Below are positions 50,053-60,042 of a stretch of DNA of 64,000 bases, one piece after another (positions within the stretch are counted from its first letter, which is position 1; each line of letters begins with the position of its first letter). The DNA is taken from contig NZ_RQYZ01000015.1 of NCBI RefSeq assembly GCF_003932855.1, positions 1 to 64,000 of the forward strand. The letters are read 5' to 3'. The notes beneath the pieces are model-generated. The model was given only the letters and a program-made list of their open reading frames with translations. It was not told the origin of the DNA and did no database searches. The position numbers and the translations under genes are program-made. The DNA comes from Tessaracoccus sp. OH4464_COT-324 (GTDB lineage: Bacteria; Actinomycetota; Actinomycetes; Propionibacteriales; Propionibacteriaceae).

Positions 50053-51612
50053 ATGGCACTGCCGATGGCCGCATGGCGTGTGTCCTACGCGAGCGGAGGC
50101 TGGCTGGCCCTTTCGGGTCCTACGTCGCTCGTCATCATGATGCCGCCGCCACCGGCCTACTCCCATCTCGTCGCCGAGTACTGGGAAAACCTGATCAGCA
50201 TGCGCACCCCGGACTCGCTGTTTCGGTACCTGGCCGAGGTCGGCATCGACGAGATGCCAAACTTTGGCGCTTTCTTCTGGGATACGCGCGGTCTGCACGG
50301 CATCTGCCGCGGCACGGTGCAGGTGTTCGATGCTGAAGGTGAGTTGGTGCTCGACGCAGAGGGCAAGTTCCTGTGGGATGAGGCGCTGCTCGACACCGAA
50401 ACCACCTACACCGTCGTGACCGGTGAGGAGCCCGGCGATGACGCCGTGCTGCCGCTGGTGGTTGGCGCTGCCCGGGTTTCGACGCTGCTGCTGACCACGG
50501 CCAAGGACCAGCTGCTGCGCTTCGCCGGCCCCGAGCAGCAGGGCGTGCTGCCGCGCATCCCGATGCTTGGCCTGCGCCCCAGGCACCGGACGGCTAAGAA
50601 AGCCGTAGCCCGGGAGGCCCAGCAGCCGGTTCCGGCACGCGGGTTCGCGGGCGACGATGAAGTGGCCGAGGCTCCGGTGGTCGCCAAGCATCAGGCGCCC
50701 GTGGACGACCCCGTGGCGGAGGATTCCGCGGTGGCGGTCGTCGAAGATAACGTGCAGGAGGACGCGGTCCCGGGTGAGGCCGCGCTGCTGGAGACCTCGC
50801 TCATGCCCATCTTCGATGAGGAAGCGGAAGTCGAGGAAGACAAGCAAACTGATTCCGGGGGACAGGAGGAAACCGAGGAGCCTGCCGCCCAGGAAGCGGC
50901 TGCCCCTGAACCTCCCGCAGCCCCGGAGTCCCCGGCTGCAGTGGAGCCGCCGACCGCTGAGGCGCCGGAGCCCACACAGGTGGCGGATCAGCAGGCCAGC
51001 CCCCGGCCGAAGGCGCCGCAACCCGGGCAGTCGATGTCTCGGCCGGTCGTCGTGCCGGGTGTCTTCGGTGAGGTGGAGGAAAGCGATCACACCGTGCTAG
51101 AGACTGGCTTGGCGGCCGTGCTGAAGCCGAAGGAACAGCAGTCGGAACCTGTTCCGCAGCTGATGGCCGCGCCGTGCCGCAATAACCACGCGAATCCGGT
51201 GGGTGCCCGCACATGCCGGATCTGCCGCACGCCCGTCGATTCCTCGAAGGCTGCACCGATTCGTCGGCCGGTGCTGTCGGGGGTGTGCGCGAACTCCGGA
51301 GAGTTCATCAACGTGGAGTGGGCGGTGGTGATCGGCCGGTCGCCCAACCCGTCGTCGGTGTCTCCGACGGCCAAGGGGCTCACGGTCCCCAGCCCGCAGA
51401 AGGACATTTCCCGTAGCCATCTCCTGATCGAGCAGCGCGACTGGAACGTGGTGGCCCGCGATCTCAACTCCACGAACGGCACCACCGTTCGTTCGGTGGG
51501 GGAGCCGCCGTTCGAGCTGCGTGACGGGCGGGAGGTCCAGCTTGAAATTGGTACGATTCTCGATCTCGGGGAGGGTGTGTCGTTGCGCCTGGAACCGCCA
51601 AGGAACGTTTAG
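50053..51612 (+). CDS. FHA-domain protein with zinc knuckle and long acidic linker (Region C)
   Basis: A 519-residue protein; ATG 50053 follows AAGGGAG. Layout mirrors the Region B FHA protein: N-terminal alpha/beta domain (~150 residues), a long Glu/Pro/Ala-rich linker (residues ~190-350), zinc knuckle CRNNHANPVGARTCRIC near residue 376 and FHA domain at residues ~415-515 (VVIGRSPNPSSV, ISRSHLLI, LNSTNGTTV). The knuckle shares H-A-N-P with its Region B counterpart. The FHA Arg, Ser-x-x-His and Asn-Gly are conserved, so phosphothreonine binding is expected. No kinase gene is in Region C. The fn3-like gene starts 3 nt after its stop. Confidence 0.9.
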   Translation: MALPMAAWRVSYASGGWLALSGPTSLVIMMPPPPAYSHLVAEYWENLISMRTPDSLFRYLAEVGIDEMPNFGAFFWDTRGLHGICRGTVQVFDAEGELVLDAEGKFLWDEALLDTETTYTVVTGEEPGDDAVLPLVVGAARVSTLLLTTAKDQLLRFAGPEQQGVLPRIPMLGLRPRHRTAKKAVAREAQQPVPARGFAGDDEVAEAPVVAKHQAPVDDPVAEDSAVAVVEDNVQEDAVPGEAALLETSLMPIFDEEAEVEEDKQTDSGGQEETEEPAAQEAAAPEPPAAPESPAAVEPPTAEAPEPTQVADQQASPRPKAPQPGQSMSRPVVVPGVFGEVEESDHTVLETGLAAVLKPKEQQSEPVPQLMAAPCRNNHANPVGARTCRICRTPVDSSKAAPIRRPVLSGVCANSGEFINVEWAVVIGRSPNPSSVSPTAKGLTVPSPQKDISRSHLLIEQRDWNVVARDLNSTNGTTVRSVGEPPFELRDGREVQLEIGTILDLGEGVSLRLEPPRNV

Positions 51613-51615
51613 TCG

Positions 51616-54600
51616 ATGAGTGATACAGCGCAATACTCCCGTGGGCTCAGGCTTGTCGCCCGTTTTCTGAAGCGCGGTTGGCAGTGGATGGTGGCGGCGA
51701 CGCTGGCGGTTGCGCTGGGCGTCGTAGCGTACCTGTCTCCGGGCATCGAGCGCGCCGACGTGCATTTGGACGAAGGCACCGTTTACGCGGTGAACCGGGC
51801 GACGGGCATGGTCGGCATGGTGAACACCCAGATCGACCGGGTGGTGCAGGCCTCCAACATGGGCGACTCGGAGTCCCGACTTCTCCAGCACGAGGAGACC
51901 GTGGTTATCTACGGGCCCAAGTCGAACTCGCTCACACCCTACAACCCGAGCCGCAACCGTCTCGATCGCCCGACTTCGCTGCCGGCCGGCGCGGACGTGC
52001 GGATGATCGGTCCACGGCTGCTGGTGAGCAGCCCCCAAAACGGCAAGGTCTGGTACGGCAACATTCACGACGTGCTCGGCCTCGACTTGACCAAGGACAA
52101 GGCACACTTCGAGGTCGGGGTGAACGGTACCGCCACGTTGACTACGGCGGGCGAGGTCATCGGTGTCAGCGTGGAACGCTCGGAGGTCCTGCGCTACGAA
52201 AATGGGGAAGTCACGGGTACCAAGGTGCCGTTCAAGCTAGCTGCGAACGTGGCGGGCGAAGTCGCGGTGAGCGCGGTGGGCGACCGGGCGGTGGTGCTGG
52301 ATCGCGCGAATGGGCTTCTCTGGGCGGAGGGTATGCCGCAGGCCATCGAGGTCGATGGCGCGCGGGAGGCCATTCTGCTGCCCCCGGTGGATGACATCCT
52401 GGATGGGGAAGAGAAGTATCAGGCGGTGTTCGCGAATGGTGCGGGGCTCGTCGGGGTCACCAGCAACGGTACGAAGTCGCTTTCAGGTTCGATCCAGGCT
52501 GCCCCGATCATGCCCGTGCAAGTGGGCGGCTGCATCTACGGGTTGTTCGCCAACACGGTGGTGAAGCGGTGCGCAAACCAGGATCCTGTGCTCACGAAGC
52601 TGCCCGGCTACGAGCCGACGAGCGGTGCGGATCTGTCCTTCCAGGTGAACCGGCGCGGCATCGCACTGAATGAGCAGACCACGGGCGCGACCTGGATGAT
52701 CGAGCCCGAGGTGCGCCCCGTCGGGGGTTGGGAGGACTTCCGGAAGGAAGAGGTTAAGGACGACGACACGACGCGGGTCACAGATGTTCCTCCGGAGCGC
52801 ACCGGCGACAACCGACCTCCGAAGGCGCAGGACGACCGGCTGGCCGCGCGCGCGGGCCGCTCCACCTTCCTCGACGTGCTCGACAATGACTCGGACCCGG
52901 ACGGCGACGTCCTGACCATCAGCCCGATCACGGAGATCGAGGGCGCGACGCTGGAGCGGGTGCGCGGCGGCTCCGGGCTGCAGATCACCATCCCGCGCGA
53001 GACCGAGGCGGAGAGCTTCTCCTTCTCCTACGAGGTGTTCGACGGCAAGGAGCGGGCCTCCGCGCAGGTGGTTGTTCGGGTGGCTGACGCGGACCCAGCT
53101 AACGAGAACGAACCGCCCTACCCCTTCCACATCAGCCGCCCGGTCAAGGTTTCCCTGGGCGGCAGCTTCACCAAGCGTGTCCTGCTCGACTGGCGCGATC
53201 CGGAGGGCGATCCGCTGATCCTGGAGGATGCGTGGATGCCCGAGGGCACGGAGGTGCCGCTGGTGTTCAACCCGGATGGCACCCTCACCTACCAGGACGT
53301 GGGCAAGCAGGCCGGGGTCAAGAAGATCAGGCTGAAGGTCTCCGACGGCACCGCGTCTGCCGAGTCGGACATGCTGGTCACCGTGGTGGATGAGCCTGTG
53401 GCACCGCTGGCCTACGCGGATTTCGCGACGGCGCGAGTGGGGGAGACAATCACGGTCGAGCCGCTGGCCAACGACATCGGTGAGAACATGGCGCTGCTTG
53501 AGGTGGATCCTGGCGAGTGCAGCGTCTGCCGGGTGGTGCCTGAGCACTCGGAGAACCGGTTCACGTTCTCGGCGAGCAAGGCGGGCACCTACTATCTCAC
53601 CTACAACGTTTCCAGCGGGCCGATCGACAGTGGTGTGATCCGCATTGACGTGCTGGAACCCAACCAGGGCAGTCGCCCGGTGGCTGCCCTGGATGTGGCC
53701 CTGTTGCCTCCCCAGGGCGCCGTGACGGTGGACCCGTTGCTGAACGACTCGGACGCGGACGGCGACGTGCTGGTCATCCAGTCGCTCAGCATCCCGCCGG
53801 GGCTCACGGTGGAGCTGCAGCGGCGGCACATCATGACCATCAAGGCTAAGACGGTACTTGCTGGCCCGGTCACCGTCGGTTATGTGATTTCAGATGGCAA
53901 GCACACGGCGCGCGGCTCCGTCGTCGTCGTGCCGACGGGCAACACGGGCTCGGTGTTTCCCGTCGCCAACAACGACTCGGTTCGAGTACGTGCGGGCAGC
54001 ATCGGCACGGCACGGGTGCTGGAAAACGACACGTCCCCGCTGGGCCTCGAACTGAAGCTGACCAAGATCTTGTCCTCCCAGCTGGGCGAGAACGCCTGGA
54101 TCGACGGCAACGCGATCCGGGTTCGGATGCCGGCGGGATCGCTGCACCAGCAGTATCCGATCACCTATGAGGTGGTGGACACCGAAGGTAAGCGTGGCGA
54201 GGCCGTGTTGAACGTCACTGCGATCAGTGAGGACGCGGCCAACGTCGCGCCGGCTCCGCCTCCGGTGGAGGACCGGGTACTGGCGGGCAGCCGGACGCGC
54301 ATTCCGATTCGGCTTGACGGCATCGACCCCAACGGTGATGCCGTGCGGCTCGTCGGTCTGGGTTCGGGCCCGAGGCTGGGCGCGGTGACCGCCATCGGTG
54401 ACTCCTTCCTGGTGTACGAGGCGTTCCCGAAGAGTGCGGGCACTGACTCGTTCTTCTACCAGGTGAGCGACTCTCAGGGGCTGACTGCGGTGGGCGAGAT
54501 GCGGATTGGTGTTGCCGCACTGAGCGAGTCGAATGCGCCACCGATCCCGGGCGACGACGTGGTGCGGGTGAGGCCGGGTAGGCCGATCCAGATTTCGGCG

Positions 54601-57600
54601 CTCGGCAACGACCGCGACCTGGAGGGCGGGCCGCTGCGCTACGCGGAGCAGGATGCGGTGCGCATGGAGGACCCGGAGTTGAAGGTCAGCCTGGTCGAGG
54701 ATCGGGAGGTCAGCATTGAGCCGATCACCAAGCCCGGCCAGTACTCGGGCACGTATCGGGTAGTGGACAACGTGGGCCAGGAAGCCGTCGGTAGCTTGCT
54801 GGTCTCGGTGGAGGAGAATGCGCCGCTGCTGCCCCCGGTCACCCGACCGGATGTGTTGGGGGTTTCGGACATCAAGTCCGAGGACGTGATCGAGATTGAT
54901 GTGCTGAGCAACGATTTCGACCCGGATGGGGCCCACGATGCGCTGCAGTTGGCCATCCCGGAGAAGGATCACGGTGCCGATCCCGACGTGTGGGTGAACG
55001 AGAGCCGGCGCGTGGGTGTGCGGGTAGGCGACCGGATGAAGCAGTTCCGCTATCTCGTGCGCGACACGGACGGCAACGAGTCGTTCGGCCTGGTGACGGT
55101 CCCAGGTAAGGAGGATGTCATTCCGATCGTGCGGGATCCGGGCCGCGTTCCCGTCGTCGTGGCCGGGCAGTCGCTGAGCTTGAGTCTGGATGAGTACATC
55201 CTGGGCACCCGTGGCCGGAAGGTGCGGCTGACGACTAGCGATTCGATCGTCGCCACCAATGGCCGGGCCATTCCCTCGACGAGTGGCATCGAGTACACGC
55301 CCGACCTGGAGTACTTTGGTCCGGCTGCGGTGACGTTCGAGGTAGTTGACGTGGTGCCTGACGGCGACAACACGTTCAAGCGAGCCTTCGTCACCATCAG
55401 GGTGGAGGTGCAGCGCCCGCCGCAACAGGTGGGCGGTCCCGACGACATCCAGTTGACGACCCAGCCGCCGAATCAGCTCACGCAACCGGTGCTGCAGGTC
55501 GCGCCGGATGAGGGCGACTTCCGGCTTGCGCTGACGGGCCTGTTCTCCGACCCGCAGGGCCTGGACTTCAATTTCGACGACTGGGCGGTCAGCAGCGGTG
55601 ACGCCCCGATCACCTGGCGCGCGGAAGCGGGCAATTCGGTGATCATTGCCTCCGCCCCGCTGACGGCGAAGAGGGGCAGCCAGCTGGTGCTGAGCGGGCG
55701 GGTCATCAACGCGCAGAACGCGAGCCGCCCGGTGAACGTGAGCATCGAGGTGGTGGCGTCCAAGCAGCCGCTCACGGTGACGAACCCGGACAATCTCGAT
55801 GAGGCGGCCGCCGGGGTGCCGACGCCGATCCCGGTGACGCTGAACGATATCTCCTTCCTCAGTGACAAGACGTTGAAGGTGGTGGGTGCGCGCATCCTGT
55901 CCGGCAACGGCACCATCACCTATGACGACCAATCAGTGACGGTGACTCCGCAAGCCGACGAGGTAGGCACCTTGACCGCCAGCTACTCGGTGATGGACGC
56001 CACTGGCGACCCGGATCGCGTGGTTGATGGCACTATCAGGATGACGGTTTCTGCGCGCCCCAGCGCCCCGACCCCGCCGTTTGGTGGTGTCGCTGGCGAC
56101 GGCCAGATCACCTTCGAGTACCGCTCAGGCGCCGAGAACGGGTTCCCGGTGGAGAAGCGGGTGGTGACCGCCACCTCCAGCGAGGGCCAGTCGGTGTCGC
56201 AGGAGTGTCCGGGGCAGATCTGTACGATCACGGGCTTGAAGAACGGCGTGCCGTGGACGCTGCGGATGGTGGACTGGAACAAGCTGGGAGCATCCGACCC
56301 GTCGGCGGAATCCGCGCCCTACACGCCCGACGTGCGCCCACTGCCGCCAGGGCCGCCCGCGCTGGCGCGGGGTGACCAGTCTCTGCAGATGGCGTGGAAC
56401 CCGGCCGGCTTTGCTGACCCCTCCAATCCGGGCAGCGCGGTCACGAAGTACACGCTGCGACTGTACGACGTCGATGGTGGCGGGGAGCCGGCCGTGGTGG
56501 AGGTGGAAGCGGGCGGTTCGCTGAGCTACACCTGGACCGGGCTCACGAACGGCCGGAACTACCAGGCGTCGGTGGTGGCTACGAACAACGCGGGCTCCTC
56601 CGACGAGTCGGCTCGCTCCGACCCGATGTTCCCGGTTGGCCCGCCGAGGGGCGCACCTACGGCGAAGGCTACCGTTGTGCAGAACCCAGAGGGCGGGGCA
56701 TTCAGTGTTGCGGTCGGTCCTGGTAGCTTGGACGGCAACGGGGATCCAAACCCAGCCATCTCAATTGTTCCTGTGGTGGACGGAGTGGAGAACGGTGCTT
56801 TGGCTCAGGCCGGGACTCTGTCCGATCTGCCGAGGGAGTTTGGTTTCGCAGGTTTCGGGAGATCGAGGGTTGGTTTCATCGTTCGGGTGAGCACCTTGCA
56901 TTCTGCGGGCCATGATCTGGCTAGAACAAGCGAGTTGGTCTCTTGGCCTTCGCCGCAGATCGCGGATTTTTCGCTGAATGCTGAGCCGAGCGATGACGGC
57001 CGACTCACAGTAGCGGTGGCGGTGGCAAACTACACGCCTGCCCAGCTGGCCGAGGCTAACGCTGTCGCGTCCTACAGAACTGAGGGCGGGTCATGGCGGC
57101 AGTTGGAGGGTAGCCTCGGCGGGCCGATGAAAACGGAGCGGTTGGCCACCGGAGTTTCGCACTCCATCTACGTCCGAGTGGTGTTGAGCAGCAGTGATGG
57201 GCAGCAGACGTCGGCCGAGGCTGGCCCGAAGTCAGCCGTGCCCATCTCACAAAGCCCCAAGGCGTTGGCGATGCCTCCGGTTTATTTCGTGGGTCCGAGC
57301 AACGGCACGGTTTCGGATCCGGATGAGGCTAACTGGCTCGGCGCATTCCAGTTTGGCACCCCTGAGCTGAGCGACACTGGTGGCTGGGCTCCGAACGGAT
57401 ACAGCATAGTTGTGGCTGGCCGGACATACACGCTCAACGACGTCGTCAACTTTTCTGGAACCGTGCAGGTTCAACAGCAGGTTGGTGGATCCGAGGTAGG
57501 CAGGAGTTCGGCCAGCGTGTCGCGGCCCAGTTTCGTCTATAGCAGCGGACGCAGGGAGATCGGGGTGTCTATTTCTTCGGTCGCCGGTGGAGTCTGTCAT

Positions 57601-57801
57601 ATTCTTCAGGGAGGAACGCAGATACACAGTTTGAAGGCCAGTGGTGGTAGCGTCAGCGGGACGTATCAACTGCCCGCTGAAGCAGGCGAACCGGAGGTAA
57701 GCGGATCGCTGCTGAAGGACTACACGGTCAGTTGTTTCCTCCAGAGCCCTTTCCCCGGCGTCGGTAACCCTAATTTCGTCAGCGGGATCAAGGTTCAATA
57801 G
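51616..57801 (+). CDS. Giant surface protein with tandem Ig/cadherin-like and FnIII modules (Region C)
   Basis: A 2061-residue protein with the same plan as its Region B paralogue: an N-terminal cytosolic stub and membrane helix (MVAATLAVALGVVAYL), a beta-rich head (EGTVYAVNRATGMVGM), about ten NDxDxDGD-type Ig/cadherin modules (LDNDSDPDGDVLTI) and FnIII modules from residue ~1480. From about residue 1680 (nt ~56660) codon use loosens and GC falls, and the last ~185 residues form a unique beta-rich tip (VGPSNGTVSDPDEANWLGAF). It has no sortase motif. It probably forms a long extracellular stalk, with the tip as contact surface. Confidence 0.9.
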   Translation: MSDTAQYSRGLRLVARFLKRGWQWMVAATLAVALGVVAYLSPGIERADVHLDEGTVYAVNRATGMVGMVNTQIDRVVQASNMGDSESRLLQHEETVVIYGPKSNSLTPYNPSRNRLDRPTSLPAGADVRMIGPRLLVSSPQNGKVWYGNIHDVLGLDLTKDKAHFEVGVNGTATLTTAGEVIGVSVERSEVLRYENGEVTGTKVPFKLAANVAGEVAVSAVGDRAVVLDRANGLLWAEGMPQAIEVDGAREAILLPPVDDILDGEEKYQAVFANGAGLVGVTSNGTKSLSGSIQAAPIMPVQVGGCIYGLFANTVVKRCANQDPVLTKLPGYEPTSGADLSFQVNRRGIALNEQTTGATWMIEPEVRPVGGWEDFRKEEVKDDDTTRVTDVPPERTGDNRPPKAQDDRLAARAGRSTFLDVLDNDSDPDGDVLTISPITEIEGATLERVRGGSGLQITIPRETEAESFSFSYEVFDGKERASAQVVVRVADADPANENEPPYPFHISRPVKVSLGGSFTKRVLLDWRDPEGDPLILEDAWMPEGTEVPLVFNPDGTLTYQDVGKQAGVKKIRLKVSDGTASAESDMLVTVVDEPVAPLAYADFATARVGETITVEPLANDIGENMALLEVDPGECSVCRVVPEHSENRFTFSASKAGTYYLTYNVSSGPIDSGVIRIDVLEPNQGSRPVAALDVALLPPQGAVTVDPLLNDSDADGDVLVIQSLSIPPGLTVELQRRHIMTIKAKTVLAGPVTVGYVISDGKHTARGSVVVVPTGNTGSVFPVANNDSVRVRAGSIGTARVLENDTSPLGLELKLTKILSSQLGENAWIDGNAIRVRMPAGSLHQQYPITYEVVDTEGKRGEAVLNVTAISEDAANVAPAPPPVEDRVLAGSRTRIPIRLDGIDPNGDAVRLVGLGSGPRLGAVTAIGDSFLVYEAFPKSAGTDSFFYQVSDSQGLTAVGEMRIGVAALSESNAPPIPGDDVVRVRPGRPIQISALGNDRDLEGGPLRYAEQDAVRMEDPELKVSLVEDREVSIEPITKPGQYSGTYRVVDNVGQEAVGSLLVSVEENAPLLPPVTRPDVLGVSDIKSEDVIEIDVLSNDFDPDGAHDALQLAIPEKDHGADPDVWVNESRRVGVRVGDRMKQFRYLVRDTDGNESFGLVTVPGKEDVIPIVRDPGRVPVVVAGQSLSLSLDEYILGTRGRKVRLTTSDSIVATNGRAIPSTSGIEYTPDLEYFGPAAVTFEVVDVVPDGDNTFKRAFVTIRVEVQRPPQQVGGPDDIQLTTQPPNQLTQPVLQVAPDEGDFRLALTGLFSDPQGLDFNFDDWAVSSGDAPITWRAEAGNSVIIASAPLTAKRGSQLVLSGRVINAQNASRPVNVSIEVVASKQPLTVTNPDNLDEAAAGVPTPIPVTLNDISFLSDKTLKVVGARILSGNGTITYDDQSVTVTPQADEVGTLTASYSVMDATGDPDRVVDGTIRMTVSARPSAPTPPFGGVAGDGQITFEYRSGAENGFPVEKRVVTATSSEGQSVSQECPGQICTITGLKNGVPWTLRMVDWNKLGASDPSAESAPYTPDVRPLPPGPPALARGDQSLQMAWNPAGFADPSNPGSAVTKYTLRLYDVDGGGEPAVVEVEAGGSLSYTWTGLTNGRNYQASVVATNNAGSSDESARSDPMFPVGPPRGAPTAKATVVQNPEGGAFSVAVGPGSLDGNGDPNPAISIVPVVDGVENGALAQAGTLSDLPREFGFAGFGRSRVGFIVRVSTLHSAGHDLARTSELVSWPSPQIADFSLNAEPSDDGRLTVAVAVANYTPAQLAEANAVASYRTEGGSWRQLEGSLGGPMKTERLATGVSHSIYVRVVLSSSDGQQTSAEAGPKSAVPISQSPKALAMPPVYFVGPSNGTVSDPDEANWLGAFQFGTPELSDTGGWAPNGYSIVVAGRTYTLNDVVNFSGTVQVQQQVGGSEVGRSSASVSRPSFVYSSGRREIGVSISSVAGGVCHILQGGTQIHSLKASGGSVSGTYQLPAEAGEPEVSGSLLKDYTVSCFLQSPFPGVGNPNFVSGIKVQ

Positions 57802-57844
57802 CAATCGGCCAGACAACAACAAGTAAGTATCAGGAAGAGGATTA

Positions 57845-58810
57845 GTGAACCCCGAACAAGCTCGTTGGTTTAGCGACAACTTCGCCAACATCGTAGGTAA
57901 CGTCGAGCGAGTCATCATGGGCAAGAGCGAGGCCGTTCGCCTCGCGGTTACCTGCATGCTCGCGGAGGGGCACCTGCTGTTGGAGGACTACCCCGGCACG
58001 GGGAAGACCACGCTGGCGCGTGCTTTGGCGCAGTCGGTGCAGGGTTCGCACAGCCGCATCCAGTTCACCCCTGACCTGCTTCCCTCCGATGTCACTGGCG
58101 TGACGATCTATGACCAGAAGAGTGGGGAGTTTGAGTTCCATCAGGGCCCGATATTCGCTTCGATTGTGCTGGCCGATGAGATTAACCGGGCTTCGCCCAA
58201 GACCCAGTCGGCGCTGCTGGAGGTCATGGAGGAGGCGCGGGTCACCGTCGACGGCCAAACCTATCCGGTGGGTGTGCCCTTCATGGTGATCGCAACTCAG
58301 AACCCGATCGAGCAGGCCGGCACCTACCGGCTGCCCGAGGCTCAGCTCGACCGTTTCCTCATGAAGACAACGCTCGGTTACCCCGACCACGAGGCGACCA
58401 TGCGGATCCTCGCCACGGGAGGTTCCCGCCCCCGATCGGCGGCGCTCGCCCCGGTGGTCAGTGGCCAGCAGGTGGCGGAAATGACGCAGCTGGCCGGCGC
58501 GGTGCACATCGAGTCGTCCATCCTCGACTACATCTCCCGGCTCATCGAGGCCACTCGGGTCCAGGAGAACGTCCGGCTCGGGGTCTCCGTCCGCGGCGGC
58601 CTGGCGCTGGTGCGGGCGAGCCGCGTCTGGGCCGCGGCGTCGGGGCGACACTTCGTCACCCCCGACGACGTCAAGATCCTCGCGGTGGCGTGTCTGGCGC
58701 ACCGCATCATCCTGGACGCGGAGGCCGAGTTTGCCGGCGTCCAGGCCAGTGACGTCATGGCCCAGATCGTGGGCGCGGTGCCGCCGCCGACGGAGCGTGC
58801 GCGCATCTGA
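57845..58810 (+). CDS. MoxR-family AAA+ ATPase (Region C)
   Basis: A 321-residue MoxR ATPase, GTG start with AGGAAGAGG upstream. Walker A LLLEDYPGTGKTTLARA, Walker B SIVLADEINRASPKTQSALL and sensor region VIATQNPIEQAGTYRLPEAQ are intact. It is highly similar to the Region B MoxR, so the two pairs derive from one duplication or from exchange between clusters. It shares one base with the DUF58 start (TGATG). Confidence 0.95.
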   Translation: MNPEQARWFSDNFANIVGNVERVIMGKSEAVRLAVTCMLAEGHLLLEDYPGTGKTTLARALAQSVQGSHSRIQFTPDLLPSDVTGVTIYDQKSGEFEFHQGPIFASIVLADEINRASPKTQSALLEVMEEARVTVDGQTYPVGVPFMVIATQNPIEQAGTYRLPEAQLDRFLMKTTLGYPDHEATMRILATGGSRPRSAALAPVVSGQQVAEMTQLAGAVHIESSILDYISRLIEATRVQENVRLGVSVRGGLALVRASRVWAAASGRHFVTPDDVKILAVACLAHRIILDAEAEFAGVQASDVMAQIVGAVPPPTERARI

Positions 58811-60042
58811 TGTCCACCTCTGCGAGCTGGGAGATCCCGGAGGCGGTTGAGCCGCCGACGGGTGAGGCCGTCAAAGCCCTCTACGACCGTTTCACTTCCT
58901 ACGTTGGTATCCGTACCCCGGGCTGGATCTGCCTGGCGGCGGGCGTGGCCAGCTTGAGCTTTGGGCTGAGCTTCGGTTGGCAGGAGTTGGCGATCATCGG
59001 GGTGGCTCTGCTTCTATTGTTCGGGATTGCGTTGCTGTTCATGCTCGGCCGGCCCAAACTGGCCGTCGGGTTGCGGGTTTCGGACATCAGCGTGGTGGTC
59101 GGCAAACCGGCGATGGGCCTGGTTCAGGTGCACACGGCGCCCGGGACACGTCACCTGGGCTCCCGGCTCGACCTGCCCGTCGGTAAGGAGCGGGCCAGCT
59201 TCTGGTTGCCGATGATGGGTGGCGGCCAGCAGCGGGACTTCTCCTTCGCTATCCCCACCGAGAGGCGCGGCCTTGTGGTGGTGGGCCCGGCGAACTCTCT
59301 GCAGGGAGATCCGTTCGGGCTGACTGGTCGTGAGACCCGCTGGACCGAGTCCGTCGACGTGTACGTGCATCCGCGCACCGTGCGGCTGCCGGGTAGGCAG
59401 CTCGGCTTTGTGCACGACCTGGAGGGCAACCCCAGCGACCGGCTCAGCCCGTCGGACATGAACTTCCACGCCCTGCGCCCTTACGTGCCTGGCGATGACC
59501 GGCGGCATGTGCACTGGAAGTCGACGGCGCGCGCGGGCCAGCTGCTGGTGCGACAGTTCGAAGAGACAAGAATGTCCACGGTGCTTGTCGCCCTGGACAC
59601 CGGCCGTCGGTCCTACATCGACGATGACGAGTTCGAGCTGGCGGTGTCGGTGGCGGCCTCTATCGCCCAGCACGCCATCTGGACGGAGTCACCGCTGACG
59701 ATGATCACTACGAAGCAGCAACTCCGGGCGGGCACCGCCACGACGATGCTCGACGAATGTTCGCTGATCGAGATGACTGCTCGCGGCGGGATCGGCGATT
59801 TGACGCAGACGGCCACCAGCCAGTCGTTCGCGTCATCCATCGTCTACCTCATCACTGGTTCGACCGCTTCGATGCAGGATATGCGCCGCGCGGGCAGCCG
59901 GTTCGATGTGGACACGCGCTTCATCGGCATCCGCGTCGATGCAGGGGCCGAGCTGCGTAACCAACGGGTGGGCAACACGTCGATCAACCAGGTGGGGGAA
60001 CTGGACCATCTCCCCCGGGCGGTCAGGAGGTCGATGCAGTGA
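58810..60042 (+). CDS. DUF58 domain protein (Region C)
   Basis: A 410-residue protein with two membrane helices (residues ~35-80), a beta domain and the DUF58 signature YVPGDDRRHVHWKSTARAG near residue 228, followed by LLVRQFEETRMSTVLVALDT. As in its Region B paralogue, the fold after the signature is vWA-like. Start ATG shares its A with the MoxR stop. Its stop overlaps the transglutaminase-like gene (GTGA). It should be the MoxR client or bridge to the membrane protein that follows. Confidence 0.92.
   Translation: MSTSASWEIPEAVEPPTGEAVKALYDRFTSYVGIRTPGWICLAAGVASLSFGLSFGWQELAIIGVALLLLFGIALLFMLGRPKLAVGLRVSDISVVVGKPAMGLVQVHTAPGTRHLGSRLDLPVGKERASFWLPMMGGGQQRDFSFAIPTERRGLVVVGPANSLQGDPFGLTGRETRWTESVDVYVHPRTVRLPGRQLGFVHDLEGNPSDRLSPSDMNFHALRPYVPGDDRRHVHWKSTARAGQLLVRQFEETRMSTVLVALDTGRRSYIDDDEFELAVSVAASIAQHAIWTESPLTMITTKQQLRAGTATTMLDECSLIEMTARGGIGDLTQTATSQSFASSIVYLITGSTASMQDMRRAGSRFDVDTRFIGIRVDAGAELRNQRVGNTSINQVGELDHLPRAVRRSMQ

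Noticed and set aside
53890-55932. 680-codon antisense frame inside the Region C giant gene
   Set aside because: Mirror of tandem Ig repeats; no signal or domain.
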